DNA of 64,000 nt from Henriciella sp. (lineage in GTDB: Bacteria; Pseudomonadota; Alphaproteobacteria; Caulobacterales; Hyphomonadaceae), in the NCBI RefSeq assembly GCF_029937755.1, contig NZ_JAPYPG010000005.1, positions 62,001 through 126,000 of the forward strand, in the 5' to 3' direction. Made by a program: the position numbers and the translations under genes. This document shows, one piece after another, positions 62,429-64,000 of this stretch (position 1 is its first letter; each line of letters begins with the position of its first letter). The notes beneath the pieces are model-generated. The model was not told the origin of the DNA. It worked only from the letters and a program-made list of their open reading frames with translations, and did not search any database.

Positions 62429-64000
62429 TCAAAGATCGGCCAGCGTCGGGACCGCATCATCTTCACCGAGCCATGCTTCCTCAAACAGATGGCGGGCATA
62501 TGCCGCTGACCGTTCGTTCCCAGCTGCTTCATACGTCTCCGCAAGTCCATAAAGGGCGTAGGCATTGTTTGGCGAGTCGATCAGCGTCTTGAAGAATTCG
62601 CGTTCCGCCCGATCCGTCTGACCATCCAGCAACAGATAGGCCCCAAGTGTCTGCCGCGTCGGATAATACCACCAGGCCGGCTCAAAATACGGCAGTTGCT
62701 GTTGCGCATCAGCTGCCGCTTCCAGACTATGAATGGCCGCACCATACTCGCCTTCAGCGGCGGCCAGGCGGCCTTCCAGCGTCAGGCTGGCGACGTCCAC
62801 CAGTCCCGGCAGCGGTGCGCCGTACATGGCATAGGTGTCAAAACCCGGCGCATCGCTCAGAGCCTCGAGGGAGGCAAGTTCGCGACTGGCTCTTGCCATC
62901 TCCCCCTGCCGGGCGAAGACAACACCACGCGCATAATGCCAGGCCATCCGCATATAAAGATGGGCAGCTGGCGGCTCCTCACGAGCAAGCACATCCTCGT
63001 CGGAGCCGAACTGAAGCGCGGTAAACACTTCCGCTGCCGCAACATGCTCGACAAGCGGCGAAGGCGCGTCGGGGTCCATCTCGACAATCTTACCGAGCTT
63101 GTCAGCCATCGAGATCGCGGTGTCAGCGTCGCCGCCAAGTTGCGCATTGGCGATCACAAAATGGACATTGTGCGGGTAGTAGACCGCGCCATAAAAGGCC
63201 GCATTCTCACTGCTAGCAATGTAGGCCTCATCCGCCGCAATGGCATCGATATTGGCGTCGATCGACTTCTTCCAGCGGCCCAGCCTCAGATAGATGTGGG
63301 AAGGCATATGGACGAGGTGGCCGATGCCGAGATCGTGCTGGTGCAGCGTGTCAGCGAACCCTTCAGCACGGAACGGATCGGTCGATGCCTCGGTCGCATG
63401 GATGTAGAGATGGATGGACGGCGCGAAGTCGGCATCGATATCGAGCGCCGTTTCCAGAAGTTCGAGCGTTCGTGCCGTGCGCCCCTTCGGAACGCGGGAG
63501 CCAGCCTGCCAATAGTCCCATGGCTGGGTGTCCATATTGGCTTCGGCAGCCAAGGCAAGGATCAGCTTGTCATCGGAGTATGTACGCGAGACCACGTCCA
63601 TCCGGTCAGCGAAGGCAGCGGCATCCTCAACCACCTCTCCGTCCTGTTTACGATACCGTGCCGCCAGCGCGGAAATCAGCGCCGCTTCCTTTTCAGAGGC
63701 TGTGTCAGCCAGCTCGGATGCCTTTTCGGCTGCGACCAGTCCGGCTGCCCCGCGCGCGGGCTCAAAGGGAGCGTTGATATTGCTCCCAAAGGCGAAACCT
63801 TCTCCCCAGAAACACATCGCGCAAGCGGGGTCCTGCCGCTGGGCCTCGCGGAAGGCGGCGATGGCTTCATCATGGTTGAAGTTCGCCATGTGAGCGAGCC
63901 CGGTATCGAACCAGCCCTGGGCGAGATCGCTGTCAGTGGCCACAGGATAATGAAAGTGCGCAACGACATCGTCCGGAAGGGCGAAGGGTTTCCCGTAATC
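62429..64000 (-). CDS. TPR-containing protein (5' end outside window)
   Basis: The frame is open to the right edge, so at least 523 residues are seen and the start lies outside; GTG 63943 is internal. GLAHMANFNHDEAIAAFREAQRQDPACAMCFWGEGFAFG is a TPR with CAMCFWG typical of a large family of uncharacterised bacterial TPR proteins. Further repeats follow (HLVHMPSHIYLRLGRW and RETLGAYLLLDGQTDRAEREFFKTL-like units). Function unknown; it probably forms a protein-binding scaffold. Confidence 0.85.
   Translation of the reverse strand, partial: DYGKPFALPDDVVAHFHYPVATDSDLAQGWFDTGLAHMANFNHDEAIAAFREAQRQDPACAMCFWGEGFAFGSNINAPFEPARGAAGLVAAEKASELADTASEKEAALISALAARYRKQDGEVVEDAAAFADRMDVVSRTYSDDKLILALAAEANMDTQPWDYWQAGSRVPKGRTARTLELLETALDIDADFAPSIHLYIHATEASTDPFRAEGFADTLHQHDLGIGHLVHMPSHIYLRLGRWKKSIDANIDAIAADEAYIASSENAAFYGAVYYPHNVHFVIANAQLGGDADTAISMADKLGKIVEMDPDAPSPLVEHVAAAEVFTALQFGSDEDVLAREEPPAAHLYMRMAWHYARGVVFARQGEMARASRELASLEALSDAPGFDTYAMYGAPLPGLVDVASLTLEGRLAAAEGEYGAAIHSLEAAADAQQQLPYFEPAWWYYPTRQTLGAYLLLDGQTDRAEREFFKTLIDSPNNAYALYGLAETYEAAGNERSAAYARHLFEEAWLGEDDAVPTLADL

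Overview
The window is high-GC, densely packed chromosomal DNA from an alphaproteobacterium, most likely a dimorphic/budding member of the Caulobacterales (Hyphomonadaceae-like). This inference rests on a clear MipZ division-site ATPase, a TipN-like polar coiled-coil membrane protein, a small CysI/DUF934/CysH/DUF2849 sulfite-assimilation operon, a phasin, clpS-clpA, and several families common in alphaproteobacteria (DUF1489, DUF2849). No insertion sequence, prophage, CRISPR array, rRNA operon or integration site was seen. One tRNA gene, tRNA-Leu(GAG), is present.

Layout. 1-2.8 kb: the 3' end of a membrane acyltransferase converges on an AMP-ligase/carrier-protein fusion, followed by a secreted nuclease-like lipoprotein. 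3.3-4.1 kb: about 870 bp with no credible gene but many inverted repeats, ending in a terminator-like hairpin with a competing alternative pairing. It is followed by two tandem paralogous mini-lipoproteins that end at a strong terminator. 4.7-11.7 kb: a GNAT acetyltransferase, a TipN-like protein, a DUF411 protein, an MscS channel and an MlaC-like lipid-binding protein. 11.7-17.4 kb: an unknown membrane protein, release factor 3, an AbgT transporter and a LysR regulator. 17.5-22.8 kb: an assimilatory sulfate-reduction operon (cysG, DUF2849, GST, cysI, DUF934, cysH), with several genes translationally coupled. 22.9-30.9 kb: L,D-transpeptidase, panC, mipZ, a D,D-carboxypeptidase, phasin, clpS and clpA.

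30.9-50.9 kb: a sterol-desaturase-family gene divergent from a TetR regulator, across a symmetric regulatory region. Leucine-catabolism genes are scattered here (methylcrotonyl-CoA carboxylase alpha and beta, methylglutaconyl-CoA hydratase, isovaleryl-CoA dehydrogenase), with unrelated genes between them. Also present are a cNMP-binding patatin, a frameshifted aldo/keto reductase, the ergothioneine pair egtB-egtD and a cytoplasmic hybrid histidine kinase. 50.9-64 kb: a membrane-anchored lysozyme-like protein with MgtE, tRNA-Leu, lipB, two DUF805 proteins, propionyl-CoA carboxylase alpha, an unknown protein coupled to a small potassium-type channel, a BLUF photoreceptor, a Tat-exported SDR and the 3' part of a TPR protein.

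Functional threads: branched-chain and odd-chain acyl-CoA breakdown (two biotin-dependent carboxylases), sulfur assimilation, cell polarity and division, cell-wall remodelling, and stress or redox protection. The least explained part is 3.3-4.6 kb: the structured gene-less tract plus the tandem lipoproteins.
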